Source: Membranipora membranacea
Taxonomy: Eukaryota > Bryozoa > Gymnolaemata > Cheilostomatida > Membraniporidae
DNA: 60,000 nucleotides
Assembly (NCBI GenBank): GCA_914767715.1
Contig: OU612065.1
Coordinates: 35,032,001-35,092,000 of the forward strand
Direction: 5' to 3'
Shown: positions 34,371-47,700 of the stretch, one piece after another
Layout of the letters: every line of letters begins with the position of its first letter
Position numbering within the stretch: position 1 is the stretch's first letter
Notes under the pieces: model-generated
What the model saw: the letters and a program-made list of their open reading frames with translations, nothing else
What the model was told of the DNA's origin: nothing
Databases searched by the model: none
Position numbers and translations under genes: made by a program

Positions 34371-37143
34371 TTAAAACCCATAAATCTCTACTTCATACAG
34401 ATTTAGAGGATTCTTTTGTTCGAGTCCTGTGATCCTGACATATCTTCCAGACATAGGCGTCTCACATTTGTAGAATCTCAGAGCGTTTTGGAGTCCGGCA
34501 TGAAAGGCACATTTAGTCGGTGAATCCTTAGTACCAAATCCAGTGGCAGAAGGAGAGTCTGCTACACTTATTAGCCCGTGTCTAAATCGATTGGTAACTC
34601 CTGGTGTGAAACAAAAACGTGTATTATAAAAATAACATCAGGGCCAAGATGTAAAGATAAATATTGAAGTAAAATTAGCTACACAGATAGTTGATTCGAT
34701 TTCATTCAAACCTACACAGTGATTGCTGGCTTCATTAGGAATCTTAAAGGGCAACCAAGGTTTCAAACAACTTCTCATTGATGGCCATTGATTAATAGCA
34801 GATTGCACCTTCTGCATGGGGAAAAAGACGAAATATAATTCGGATGATTATTCAGCCAGACTTCTTGTGAAACATTTCTTCCATCAGGTACTCAACCTCA
34901 GCTAAAAGAGAATACCACATAGCAGTTTCCTGTTCCTGTTATTATTTAGCCTGTGCTCTATAATTATTACAGCAAAGTCTTGGAACCTCCCCTAAACTGA
35001 AGTGTTACCCAGCTTAGAGTCAGCAACTACTTTGAGTTTTGCATCGCGTAATGCGCAAAGCTGATGCTGCCCAGCACATTATTTGCTACCCATTAATGCA
35101 TTGCTGCGAAACCTTGGTTGCCCTTTAATAGGCTGGATCTGCGCTCGCCGGTCTGATAATTATTTCGGTCTTTCCAATTCTCAATGGAAATGTTAAGGGC
35201 ACTCCGGACCTTTGACAACTGAATTATGCGTCTTAACCTCAAATGACAAATACCATTGTAAAGTTTGAAGATTGTACTTTCCAGAAAAGTGGGAGCTGGT
35301 TTCAAATGCATGTGAAGTGTGCAGACTTTGCATGGGGATATAACCAAATTACTATTGCTGTGTATAAGGATCACATGATTCCGGCAATCAGGCACAAATG
35401 CCACACCCTCCCCCTCCACCAGTGACAGGAACCGCAGCTACTAACACCGCCCTTAAAGTGTCCCCTCTATATACCTTTTTTCTGTTATATATTATTCCAA
35501 ATGGAGGACAACTCCAAACGGAGATAAAAATAGGACAATTATGAGCTAAACAACGAATGAATGCCTGTCATTTGATGGTTAGTAGGCTTTTGAAGACATA
35601 CCTGGAGAGCTATTACTTCTGTTCCATATGAGAACCCCTGATATGCACCTGGACTGTTTGAGGTCAAACTGGATCCAAGGAGATTTTTCTTTGAGAGTGT
35701 GTGCAATGCTTATATGCTCCTTGCTTGGTTCTGTCCCAGTTAATACAGGCACATATATACCATCGATAGCCTTCTGTGGTCCAAATTTAGTAGCAGAGCC
35801 ATACTGTGAGGAAAGGGTAGCTTCCACTCCTGGACCTTAAAAATGCACAGAAAAAAGAAACTCACATCATATCTATACACTATTTTATTTGCAGACAATA
35901 ATCATCCTGGACGGATGATTTCCATAACATGCCAAAGAAATCACGGCAGAAGTTGGGTGGGAAGAAAATAAAAAGAGATAAATGATAAAGTTTTGTGTTT
36001 GGGAATCACAGAGTATTATATTTTATCTGTTAGAACCCTTAACTGTGTCTTTCAATTAAAAAAGATGTCACCAGATCGCTCCTTGCTAGGGGTCTCATCG
36101 AATTTTCTAACCAATCATTTTTTGGCTTAAGATTTTGATATGGAGCGCTTTAAGAATAGAAAAACAGCGAATTTTGTCATTTATGTAATAATTGTCTCCT
36201 TGAGCCGAATTGAAGATTTGGAGATTTTAATCTGGCGTTACAAATAATGTTTGATGTGCTGGGAGCATGCATCAATGACGAGAGAACAAGCTGTGATCAG
36301 GGAGAATTCTCCCTGCTGTGATGGATGTCTAGTTCAAAAAATGGTTCATAAATTGTTAAAGTTTGTTATACATTGAACCAAATACTCAATTAAAAAAATA
36401 TTCAACTAACAATCGATGAACGAGCTCAATCACGCTTGTCTCTGAGAAGATATTATTACTTTGTTGACAGATGAAAACAGCAAATGATTTAATCGGTGTT
36501 GAATTTATCTCTTTGTCATTCTAGGTTCCAATTGAAAGACCCACTCAAGGACTCACAAGATTTGTTTTTCAGCTATCGGGGCTCTCTCTAATAAGTCAAA
36601 GTACTGAAGTTTTATACAAATACAATATAGCATCAGTAAAAGTATGTCACTTAAATATATACTTGTATTGTCAATCTACAATTATCTTTTTGTTTGTTTT
36701 CATGCAGTGACAGATCAAATAACTTAAAAATTATGGAAATGCGGAGAGAAAAATTTACCATGAGAAAGTTTTTGAAGAGCATCTGTAGAAGAGTTATTGC
36801 ATTGGGAACCGGCTGAGGGGTACGGGAAGAATAACACACAGATATACTACAATAAATCATAGCAACCAATTTACCAACAAATGACAACCAATTTACTTTC
36901 AGAAATCTGCAGTGGCTCCAAATAACTGATTGGCTAAAAATCCAAAAACACTAGTAAACATGACAGATATAATTTTTACATGTAGAATTTGAATGAATCT
37001 AAATTGCTATGAAAACAATTTCTAAGAAACTAGAAGCAAATACAAGAACTAAAACTTCCAATCCAATTTGATTCAAACAAGCGCAAGATGATCTGACATT
37101 CTACACAGATGAAACTCACAAGTATATAAGCTACAAACTCCAT
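34371..37143 (-). CDS. Secreted F5/8 type C (fucolectin-like) protein 2 (191 aa)
   Basis: Exons on the minus strand: 37143-37120, 36846-36759, 35835-35602 and 34600-34371; total 576 bp with consistent phases. The signal peptide is MEFVAYIL joined to YICVLFFPYPSA. The domain contains EATLSSQYGSATKFGPQKA, SPWIQFDLKQSRCISGVLIW, TNRFRHGLISVADSP and the C-terminal MSGRYVRITGLEQ...EVEIYGF, which is identical to copy 1 over its last 30 or so residues. Of the Cys residues in copy 1, the one in EAC is Thr here, so disulfide pairing differs. Intron 3 carries a 385-bp TTAA-flanked MITE absent from copy 1. Confidence 0.85.
34744..35128. mobile_element. TTAA-flanked MITE, copy 1 (385 bp)
   Basis: Ends TTAAAGGGCAACCAAGGTTTC and its complement GAAACCTTGGTTGCCCTTTAA. 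It is homologous to 39480-39747 (internally deleted) and to 54696-55080 (opposite orientation, same length). TTAA at both ends fits a piggyBac-like target preference, but the terminal bases differ from classical piggyBac, so the superfamily is uncertain. Confidence 0.85.
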
Positions 37144-38738
37144 GGTACGGATCACTCCAGACAACAAGTATAAGAACGGCAGCAAATTATCTGTAATATA
37201 GATCAAAGAATGGTGAGTAAAGTAGTCATTTGAGTGGAGAGAAGTACAGAAACTCTCTTTGGGTTTTCTACTGTGGGTGAAGACAATATTATTGGGTATA
37301 TTGCCGATGATTTTATACCATGTAGTCGAGGATATTGACTCGCCATCACGAGGTTCATGCTTAAATTCTTGCGGTAAGGAGTCTTTCTTGATTCAGTTCT
37401 CCTATTCAGTAAACAGATCCTCTCAGAGCATGACATGTAAAAATGTAGGTCTACATTTATTACAGGTGCACCAAAAATATCATCGAAAGACCAGCACGAT
37501 GTTTAGGAAATACGTATTTTGATAAGAGTTATGGATATGATGCAACTTCATTCTTGGACGGTACAAAATTTTCCACAAATTGAATATTATTCTCAATATA
37601 AATATAATAAGAACAGTAGCTTACCGATTTGTGCACCTAATGAGTCTCACCATCAATTTGTCTTTTATCTCAACAGCGTACTCGTTTTGTACGTCAACCT
37701 GTCCCATCCAGGTATAGGTAGTATATTGCACCTGTTTTTGTTAATGTTGGATATCGAGTAACTTTAGGTGTAACAAAGATGCCATTGAACATTGTTATAC
37801 CCTTTTTATGTGAGGTTTTGTATTTGAAGCTCATTGATTCGTATTATTTGAGATATAAAAGAATGAACCATATTATGGAAACATGATGGCAGTAACATGT
37901 GCATCGAAAATGTTCATGGATCTCCAGGACCGCCAGCGCTTACCTATAGAGGGCAGCCATTTTTAGCTACTGAGCTTCCTACATTGTGTGCTATGTCAGG
38001 TTGCTATTTTCAGGGTATTAAGACCCCAGGTCAAAATCACTACGTTTCCATGTGAATGTTGAGGTCGGCCTATATCAAGCTGAGTTGTCACCTCATGGCT
38101 CGCCCTAAAAATACGCATCCATTCCCATGAAAAGAGCTGAGAAAAAAGCATCAAGAAAATCTGCCGCAGACACTGAGACTCTCTTGTTGAAATCAAGGAC
38201 GCCAGCCCGCTGTAGCTCTCACAGCTCAGTGGGAACTGATGCTTCGGGCTCAGTGAGAACCAGCAGGTGTTTTGAAGGCTCGAAGAGCTTTAAAAATAGC
38301 CTCAGATCGATCAATGGAAGTGCGTTGGGCATGTTACCCCAGAATATATAAATCAGATTATTCATCACCATGAATAGAATCAATAAATTTAAACCCAGAA
38401 GTTTTTTGATGATGACTAAACAGAACTTACTCTCTCTCTATATGGACCAGGATTCAAGATAGTTTAGGCGTCATTTTTATAAATTCAACCCGCTACCTGG
38501 ACATTTATTGGGCAGTAGTTAAAATACGCTAGAATCTTATTGTTGAATTTCTCTATTTCATTTTTGGGGTTAGCCTTCAATCAATATATATATATATATA
38601 TATATGTAACCAATAATGTTCGACACGTGGGGAGGGAGTTTTCAGTCAAAGGGAACTTGATAACATACCAGCAGAAAAGAAAAAACTTTTCAGCAGCAGC
38701 GCTCTATGTACAAATTTTACAAAGAACTGTAAGTATGA
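37144..38738. other. Intergenic between fucolectin-like gene 2 and the HSPBAP1-like gene
   Basis: No gene could be supported. A plus-strand frame at 38127-38351 (Ser/Arg/Lys-rich) lies in a patch richer in G+C and is unexplained. At 38004-38033, GCTATTTTCAGGGTATTAAG...CAGGTCA resembles one unit of the 44-bp satellite. A (TA)n run is at 38583-38605. Confidence 0.45.
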
Positions 38739-41700
38739 TCAAGTCATTGCCCTGTCTTCCAAAACACTTTTAATCAACTTCAACACCTCAGGATGTGTGA
38801 CTGCATCCATAAGACTTTGAGCAGTGATCGGCGTCTGGGACTTTGGAGAGTTCTCATGTAGCTGCTCAGATATTGCTGGCTTGAGTGGGTTGACTGTCCT
38901 TTTGCAACAACCACAGACAACAGAGTTCAATTGTTGTTGTTGTGGATTATTCTGATGTGATAAAGAGTCCTCGGCAGGGTCGTTTGAAGCAGCAAGAAGA
39001 GTATTTAACAATGAGAGCCCCTCCTCGCATTCCATAGGAGCCTCTTTTGGATTGTATACTTGGACATTTGGTGTTCCTGTGTAGTCTGAGAATGCTTTAG
39101 TCAGCATACAACCTAGGGCTTCTGAGACTCTCTCATCTTTATCCGATTCCTGAAACATTATATATAACATACATGTACAAGTGTATAGATACACAACATA
39201 ATCTAAAAAGCTGCTGCTAATGTAGATAAGCACCATTCCCTTCGGGTGCCTAGTTTGAGCACCCTGATATGCTAGGTGAGGATTGGCAGTAGGGGTACCA
39301 CTTCAAACTACTGATATCTCATAGGGAGTAGCCTCCCGCTGAACAAGAAATGCCCTACAGCATTCAAAGATTTATATTATTATTACGACTTGCACAACAT
39401 CATACACCTCTGCAAAATTTTGAAAAGGATTTATATTTCATATGTTGAATTTACCCAAACTGTCCCTAACTCCCTGGTCTTAAACGGCAACCAAGGTTTC
39501 AACAACTTCTCATTGATGGCCATTGATTTATAGCAGATTGCACCTTCTGCATGGGGAAAAAGACAAAATATAATTCGGATGACTATTCAGCCAGAATTCT
39601 TGTGAAACATTTCTTCCATCAGGTACTCAAACTCAGCTAAAAGAGAATACCACATATCAGTTTCCTGTTCCTGTTATTATTTAGCCTGTGCTCTATAATT
39701 ATTACAGCAAAGTCTTGGAACCTCCCCTAACCGTGGTAGCCCTTTAATTAGATTCAAACGGACAGGAGAAGACAAATATTGCGTTTGATTGCGCCAAGCT
39801 AAGCTAGGTTGAGAAGCTAAGTTCAAGAGATCGCACTACTGCAAGTTGAATTTTTTTACATTCATCAACGCCAAAAACTTCCTCTTGCTGTTTAACCTGT
39901 GGGCACACAGACACAGCTGTGCTTAGAAATCAAAATTCTAAGGCTTATCACCCTTTCCTCTTAGAAATATTTTAATCTTCTACAGTAGGTAGAATACTCT
40001 ACAGTAGGTAGAATACTTCTACACCTCTAGGGTTTAATACTTTTCTCCTCTTAAGAAGAATACTTTACTCATCTGTGGCATAACTTACTAATTCAATCCA
40101 GGTGTTCACAGATATAGCTGTAGTTAGGCATTCCACATAGTGCCACCAATGTTTGGGTACGTATAGCACCTGTCCAGGCTCTAAAACCACCTCGTATCTA
40201 TGTGCGTTCTATAAAATAAGAATGATAACTTATATTTTGCATTAAGTCAAGAACAAACAATAGAAAAGACAAAGTCGGGTTACCAATAGCAAATGTGAAA
40301 GAAGTTGATAATTGATATGATTAAAATTTGAAACTCTTTCCGGCCTAAGAGAGACCATGTTTGCTGCCAATGACAAATCACTCCAGCTATCAATTCTCAC
40401 AGTTAATGTATATTCTCATGGCAGCATAAGCTGTTCTCGCTCTCGTGGTTTAGCTAAACTTTGCAAAAACTCACAGCATATTCGGGAAATCTAGTTGAGC
40501 AAGGAGCTTTGATATTGACTTTACTGAACACACTTGACTCTTCAAATGGGATTCTTGTTGGATATAGGTGCCTGGTGTCGCTCGGAGGAAACATCACCCA
40601 TTTCTTCCTGGAGAATTAGACAGAGGGGTTATAAATGCATGATCGTATCAATACCAGACTTCAGGAGTGTTGATTTTGTGACTTGACTATGATTTTGATA
40701 GGTATTGCATTTTCAATAAAACTCGAAAGTTGTTGAAAGAAATTTAGATCTAGTTGTGAACACAAATCTGTTCCCCATGTATCTCTGAGAAGACAAAACA
40801 TGACATGTCACTATCTCAGACAATCAGTGGGTTGAGATTCATAAAATATATTCCTGTATGAAGGACACCATTTAGAAACTCCTTAAAATATACCATATAA
40901 TGTATAAACTTGCCTGAGCGCATTGATCTCACCTGCCATAGAGCTGAGCCACTAAATTACTGCCATATGTATCATAGTGACAGGGAGTATGAGCACCTGT
41001 AGAGCCTAGCCAGAATGTACTAGCAGTGCCATCTCTCCCCTTGAAACCAAAAACTTCCCAATCTATCTTCTTGGACATCTAAAGAGAACCAAAACAGAAG
41101 TATTATTAGTATAGCAGTAATCTTCTTTCTAAGACTTGACAAAGAAGGTCAAAGTAATAAAAAAGCAAAGTGGAGGATTAAAATAATCAATACCCATCCT
41201 ATTATTTGTACCCGACCCCTTCATCTAATACAAAGTTATCCTCTAGAGTGCAGGTACTGGGACCCATGGTACATGGAAATCAGGCTACTCTTTTTATCGA
41301 AGAAGCAGAGGGGGCTCTTTTTACTGCATGTGGGGTATGCAAACACATGTCAAGCCTTGGAAAAAAGCTGACAGGCACAGCAACTCGAGATGGGAGAACT
41401 CTCCACTCCAACTTACAGTTTTGACAACAAAGGTTAATCGTATATAGCCATAATTTAATAGTGAGATGACTGTGATGATACCTCTGGTGTGAAAAGCTCA
41501 TGCATATGTTTGTAGTCAGCGTATGCCCATCGGTGCCTCCTCCTATCTAGTACCTGATCTTTAGTTTGCTCTTCATTAGCAATCACAGTTCCAGCACCAT
41601 CAGCATACTGAATAAAATCAGTAAGGGTGCAGCCAATGTAACTGCTCTCGTTTTCCCAAAGAACATCTACAAGTGTAAAAATAATGTTTACAATAACCAC

Positions 41701-42009
41701 AGCAAGTTGGCAAGTTCTGAGCAATTTGAGTGATCCACCAGTATAAGTCGAAGAGGATGATTATCAACCAACCGAGAGAGTCTCACCTGTTTTTGATCGT
41801 TTTTCCTCTGGACCCGTAACCTCTTCATCAACACGGAATATGATTCTCTTATCTGCAAGGTCACTGCACTGTGACAAGCTCTCTGGGCTCCAAGTTCTTG
41901 CTTCCCAGTGATCGATAAATCCGTCAAACACTAAAGGCTCAACGAGCCATTCTCCAATTAGCGCTTCTTTCATCAGCATAGGGTTGGAGCAAAACTTGAT
42001 ATGAGTCAT
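38739..42009 (-). CDS. HSPBAP1: HSPB1-associated protein 1-like JmjC-domain protein (405 aa)
   Basis: Exons on the minus strand: 42009-41787, 41666-41482, 41078-40933, 40607-40475, 40208-40089 and 39149-38739; total 1,218 bp in frame. The N-terminus (VEPLVFDGFIDHWEARTWSP) matches the cupin-8/JmjC entry region of HSPBAP1. The Fe(II) site shows HYD (His170, Asp172) in GAHTPCHYDTYGSN, followed by QLYGRKKWVMFPPSD. The third ligand is probably His252 in VPKHWWHYVEC. The geometry therefore matches 2-oxoglutarate oxygenases related to FIH. The C-terminal exon (270-405) is low complexity with a CGCCKR motif and is less conserved. The ATG follows an acceptor (TTTTCAG), so a non-coding first exon is likely upstream. 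The family is 450-490 aa in vertebrates. Substrate unknown. Confidence 0.9.
39480..39747. mobile_element. TTAA-flanked MITE, copy 2 (268 bp, internally deleted)
   Basis: Matches the left two thirds of 34744-35128, then jumps to the right terminus (GTGGTAGCCCTTTAA). It lies in the last intron of the HSPBAP1-like gene. Confidence 0.85.
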
Positions 42010-44698
42010 ATCTGAAAATACTCAACAAATATCTATAATTAATGCTAATTATAGTAAATATAGTATAATACATTTTTTTATAATATTGAATGATTGCTTA
42101 GACAACTTGACTATAGAAGGAACTGGTTATAACCCAATTAATACATAAGTTAAGAGAGTGCCATAAAAGCTTTGGTAATCAATATATATGCACGTGGGTG
42201 ACCACTTGGCCCATGATGATGTTGGTCTATAGGACTGTGAGCAATGAACTCCCTGAAAATGAATGAACTGAGTGACTGAAGAATTTACCCCCTGCTTCAG
42301 ATGTCCCTTGTCTGAACACAAACCTGTAAGATTGTGTATTGCTTTGTCAGATCATTAAGTAACCACCTTAGTATGCTCTTTCTTTCATTTGTATTTCCAG
42401 ATGGAAACAGTGTGGGGCCGGGTAAAGGCACACAAGCCACACAAACTATCAAGCTTTTCAGTTTTCAATTCCAATGGTACAATAAAAAAGTGGATGTTTA
42501 ACTTCTCCCGCTCAAATACGTCATTTCTTAGTCATACTGCATACAAAAAATATAGTTTTAAATACAATCACCCGGATTATACAGTGTAATAACTATTGGA
42601 CTATTATGAACCAAAGTTCTATTTTTAAGTAGTAATTTTTAATCTGTGGCTGGCTCAGGGGGCACCCGTCAATTGAAGGCTTATAATGAAAACAGGATAA
42701 ATAGGTTAGATAACCCTGTGAATTCTCCAAAATATTTATCTACCCGACATCCCTCTTTCCCTACAAAATCACTATCCACTAATGTAAGTGCAGATAAAAT
42801 TTGATTCATTACAGCTTATGCTGGGTTTTTATTGTGTAGGCATGGTTAGTTATATTATTAAAGCAAGTGTGATTGCATTATATGATGATTAAGAAAGAAG
42901 GAAAAATCTTTGCAAGATAATTAATTAATTAATAGTTATGCAAATGAATATCAATAGCATCATGCATGATTGATTGTTTCAATGATTGGTAGCCAACAGC
43001 CTCACACAAACGGCCTACAAACAAGACAAGTGGAGTGGCTGAGGGAGGGTCTGGCTAACTTTATGATGTGGTGCATGTGGGATTGATGCAGAAGGAAACT
43101 TGAAAATGGGATGAAATGATAGGGCTCATTTAGCAACTGAGGATTGTCTGTCAGGGGGGTCTTTCAATTAGAAACAGCCAAAATCGCAATCTGATCGTTC
43201 ACTCTCAGAGTGAGTGATACCTGCTAGGGGTCTCGCTTTCAGATCGCTCAGTCACTTGATGGAACTATATACATTCTGAGTGAGCGATTTGTGAGCGATT
43301 TTGTCTAATTGAAAGACCAAGTGAGTGATAATTTTGAGCGATGTGATAGTTATAACTTGCTTTAGTAATGCATCGCTCTTTCTAATTGAAAGACCCCCCT
43401 GTCTCTCTGCAGTGAGAGTGAATGAGCCAGCCCTCTTTACAATCATCTTATCTGCTGAAGGTAGCAGCTCAGTAACAGGGTACATGAGTTTTATCCAATG
43501 AGGATATTCCTAACAAGTCAAGAGGGGGAAAGGGAGGCTTGTAGCAGTGACCTAATGGTTCCGATCTTGGTTGATGTTACATAGAAGCTTTCTTGTTGGA
43601 CTTGAGCTTGTTATTTATTCAACCTCTGCATCTAAAATTTCGCTTGCTGACTGGTAACGTCATTCTAGAGTCCCCGGTGGGAAAAGCAGAGGCCAGTCGT
43701 TCTGGTGATCTCGGTATTTCTATGATGCTGATTTGTTTCTAGACCTGATATGGCTTCCATGCTTTCGATAGGTTGTCAGAACGTAACTATGCCCTGTCAG
43801 TGTAATCACAAATTGTCTGCTGGGTGATGTCTGTTTCTATTTGCATGCATGTTTTATTTTGGTCAGTTATGGCAGGAATGTAAAGGTCTTAATGTGTGAA
43901 TGTTAAGGATGTCTGAGAACAAAATGTCAGCGGTTTGCCTTAAAAGCTGAACTCCATTTATTTATTACAGTGATAAGGACTGCACTTACTCCGTTGGTGA
44001 TAACCTGTAACACTACTTAAGGAGGAGCCAAATACAAGTTGGATATTTCTTCCAGGGCGAAGCAGAAATATTCTTTATATACTGCAGCTCGCATCTAGAT
44101 GGGTCAAACAGTAAGTGATCAATTTATTTTACTTTTGGCTGGACTCAGCTCGCACTCGCAGTGGTTTGCAAGTATGGGCCCCTGGGACTTAAATGCCATT
44201 ACTTTGCCAAGTAAAGGAATGTAAGACCCTGGGGCCATGTTTGCAAGCCTGTGGATAACCACTTGCTGCTTTTAGTTCTTCATCAGTGGTAATGTTGTCT
44301 TTTGGTGATGGTTGGCTTGCCTTTAAGTTCATTTTCTTATTCTTGCTTCCTTGTCATAATACGCAATAAATCATGGGCCAATCTTTTAGCGCTTACCCCC
44401 CCCTTTAGATCTAGAAATGAAATGGGCCTTCAACCAATTTGGTTTATAGTGCTTGCTAGAGATTTGATGCTAGGTTCCCCCAATCAAGTCATCCTAAATT
44501 CTTACCAATTACAATAATCTCTCAGCCTATTTTTGATCCACTTCTAGATAAATTTGAGATGAACAAATTCACAACTCTTTATATTTCTTGATCTTTTCCA
44601 CAAATAATCACTCCATATGACCACAATGAATCTGGCCATGCTCATAATCTGTGGGCACACCATCAAACGGGAGCAAAAGATGGGAATGTTTTATGTAT
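42010..44698. other. Intergenic between the divergent HSPBAP1-like and DCAF11 genes
   Basis: No coding exon is seen. It holds a 250-bp MITE (43152-43401) and probably the promoters of both flanking genes. A candidate DCAF11 leader exon ends at 44110 (AACA|GTAAGT); its short ATG frame is not in phase with the coding exon, so it would be untranslated. Confidence 0.5.
43152..43401. mobile_element. 250-bp MITE with 23-bp terminal inverted repeats
   Basis: Left end CAGGGGGGTCTTTCAATTAG and right end CTAATTGAAAGACCCCCCTG are exact complements, and the match runs 3 bases further inward. Flanks TTGTCTGT and TCTCTCTG suggest a degraded 8-bp target duplication. Inside, GAGCGAT/ATCGCTC motifs recur in both orientations. 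The CAG ends and 8-bp duplication suggest a hAT-type element. Confidence 0.85.
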
Positions 44699-44747
44699 TT
44701 TTCAGAGTTTGTGATTTGAAGTTCTAGTCAAAAGATTTAAATCCAAA

Positions 44748-47700
44748 ATGTCACAACCCCCTTCCGATCATGAAATGAACGCAGAAGATGGTGATGAGGA
44801 GGTTGAGGTATCTGGCACCCCTGTACCTGATTCAGGGCAGGACTCAGAATCCCCTTCTTCTGAAGAAGATGGTGGTGAGGACGCCAGCTTTTTAGAAGTA
44901 CTGAGATACCTCTTACAAGGTGGAGGGGGAGTCAGCCTCTCCTCCACCTCTGATGTAAGTTAGAGAGTATTTGGTTTACGCTGTTTAGGTGCTCATGTAT
45001 GGTGTGCCCACAGCCCCTCATCCTGTACCCAATACACCCTGCTTTACATGGCTCATATGATATTGCTGTCTAGGGTAGTGGCACATCCGATTTTTAGATC
45101 AGTCTTTCAATACACAGGCCGAATATAATGCAATATTCAACTACTTGCTCCTGTCACAGTGTTTCAGTGTATTATATTGATATTTGTTTATCATTGCTCC
45201 TGCTTATCACATTGTTACTATTGGTCGAATTGTTGACCGACTTGGGTGTCAAGTAATAGAACTTGGTTGGTTGACAGTAATAGTAATAAGAAGCATGACT
45301 TGCAAGTTTGTGTGATTCGTCCAGTACAAACTATATATATAGCAATGTTGTGACATAGTGACCAGTAGCATCTTATATGTCAAGATCTTCTTGGACTTGA
45401 AACTTCCAGTAAGTTGTTGTACATCAGAATCATGGTATCAGGTGCTAAAAATACAATTGACAGATGAGAAATTCCCTACTCAAAATCTCATTTTGGTTGT
45501 TAGAGTTTACTTGATAACAGCCTAATAATTTTATTCGATTGAATTGAATGAAATTGACACCAAATTTAGCTTCTGTGTATCCATAAACATATGTAGCGCC
45601 AAACCACCTAACCTAGCATTTCCATTTGTCAAACTAAGTTATCTTGAGTTTGACAAATTAAACAATAATTTAGTGATAATCTTGAAGTTGTCTACTTTAA
45701 GTGAAAATGATTATATTTCAGCTACGATTACGTCTTGTTGGTAACAGAGACAGAGGAGATGCTGACGATGACGACAGCAGTGATAGTGAAGGTGATCATG
45801 ATTATGATCCGCGACGTCGCAGAGCACAGAGGGAGAAAACTCCAAAACCACCAACAAAACCTGACACATCAATCATAGATAAAAGTGAGTTATGATCATG
45901 TGGCAAGCAGCCTGTCTTGCCAAGCCTGTCAACAAAGCTTTTCAAGACAGGTTCCCACACTAGTCAAAGATGAATAGTTTGAATTCATCTTACCTAGAAG
46001 CATGCTGAATATTAGCTCCCAGTTAACGAGGTTTCAAAAATAGTTAATGGGTACATCATCTAATTCCCCAGCAAAGATATGAGCCTCTTTCATAAATTAA
46101 AATTCTGATATTCATGGACGAGGTGGATACAGTTTCTCCCCTTAGCAATACGTATACTGGTACGTCAATATTAAAAATCAGTAAATATAAGCTGTTTAAC
46201 TAATCCATATTGTACTTAACATTGTATTTCACAGGTGATTTTAAGCAGCAGATGTTGTATGAATCTGGCCTGGAAGGTGATGTGGTGAAGCAATGCGGGA
46301 ATGTTACTAGACATATACCAGGCTTTGTGCAGATGAAAGAGGCTGGCCTACTCAATAAGCGCCAGAACATGTCCCTCGGTCAGATAGCCAGCACTTCTGT
46401 CAAGTACCTACCCAACAGCTTCAGCCCAAAAAGAGTGTTCAAAAGGAGAGATAAATTTTTCTGTGGTAAGGTTATAGATATATAAAATCACAGTAAAGAT
46501 AGGACAAGGAGCTTTAGTGACTTTGCATTATGTACCTGGGTTGTTTTTACATTACCTATTGGTAAGGTGTGTTTTCTAGTGATTTGGACTGTGACTCGTG
46601 AATTTCCGTCACTAACCTAAAGCTTTCTGTTTGTTTACTCAGCTTAATCTAGGACTTAAAAGTATTAGCTCCATGTTGAGATCAATTTGAATTTTGAGTT
46701 GTCTGACCTTTAAGTTGTGTAACACCAGCTGACCTGGTGATCACAAAACTAACTTTGTAGCTTCTCACTTTCTTCCTTAAGGTATGTACAACGTGGAGGG
46801 AGATATGTTCCTATCCGCCTGTCAGGATGCAAAACTGAGGATATTTGACACCACACTAGGGCAGTGGAAGATATTCAAGAGCGTCGACTGTAAAGATGTA
46901 GGATGGAGCGTTTTGGACATTGACTGTAGCCACAATGGTAATCATATCATATACTCCAGCTGGTCCGAGTATATGCACATAGTGAACATACGCGGTGAAC
47001 ACGAACAGCACGACGCCCTCTTCCTTAATCCTGGACCAGCCGCCTACTACAGAACCGCAATCTTCTCTCTCAGATTCAACCAGGACGACACTGAGATAGT
47101 GGCTGGAGCAAACGGAGGTTATATTTATATATATGACATGGAGAGGAAGGAACGCACCATGAAGATAGACGCTCATGAGGATGATTTGAGCGGTGTATGT
47201 TTCGCTGATAACAGTGGGCATATTATCTACAGTGGAGGAGAGGACGCGGTAGTCAAAGTGTGGGATAGACGAAATCTGAGGGAAGATAATCCTCAACCAG
47301 TCGGACAATTAGCCGGACATTATGATTCAATCACACACATCGATAGTAAGAATGATGGCCGCTACCTCATCACCAACTCAAAGGATCAGTCAATAAAGCT
47401 GTGGGATATCAGAAGATTCGCTACAGATGACGGCATCAAAGCAACTAAGAGTGCAGTGGCTCGTCAGGACTGGGACTACAGATGGCATCCATATTCGGGC
47501 AAAATCATCAAAAAGAAACTGGATGGGGATTGCTCGCTCATGACATATTACGGTCACAGCGTAGTGAGGACATTGATCCGCGCCAAATTCTCACCAGCAT
47601 TCAACACTGGACAGAGATTTATCTATGCAGGAGATGGTATCGGCCGTGTGGTTATCTATGACATTTTGACCGGAAAAATCGAGCGAATTCTGGAAGGTAG

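Noticed and set aside
35093-35425. ORFs on both strands near 35.2 kb
   Set aside because: They overlap the end of the TTAA MITE and lie in an intron; no domain or splice context, and no counterpart in the paralogous gene.
44099-44110. ATG with donor as the true DCAF11 start
   Set aside because: It is not in frame through the next acceptor; the ATG at 44748 gives a protein of family length.
46856-47308. 150-codon minus-strand ORF
   Set aside because: It is antisense to the DCAF11 propeller exon and explained as a shadow of coding composition.
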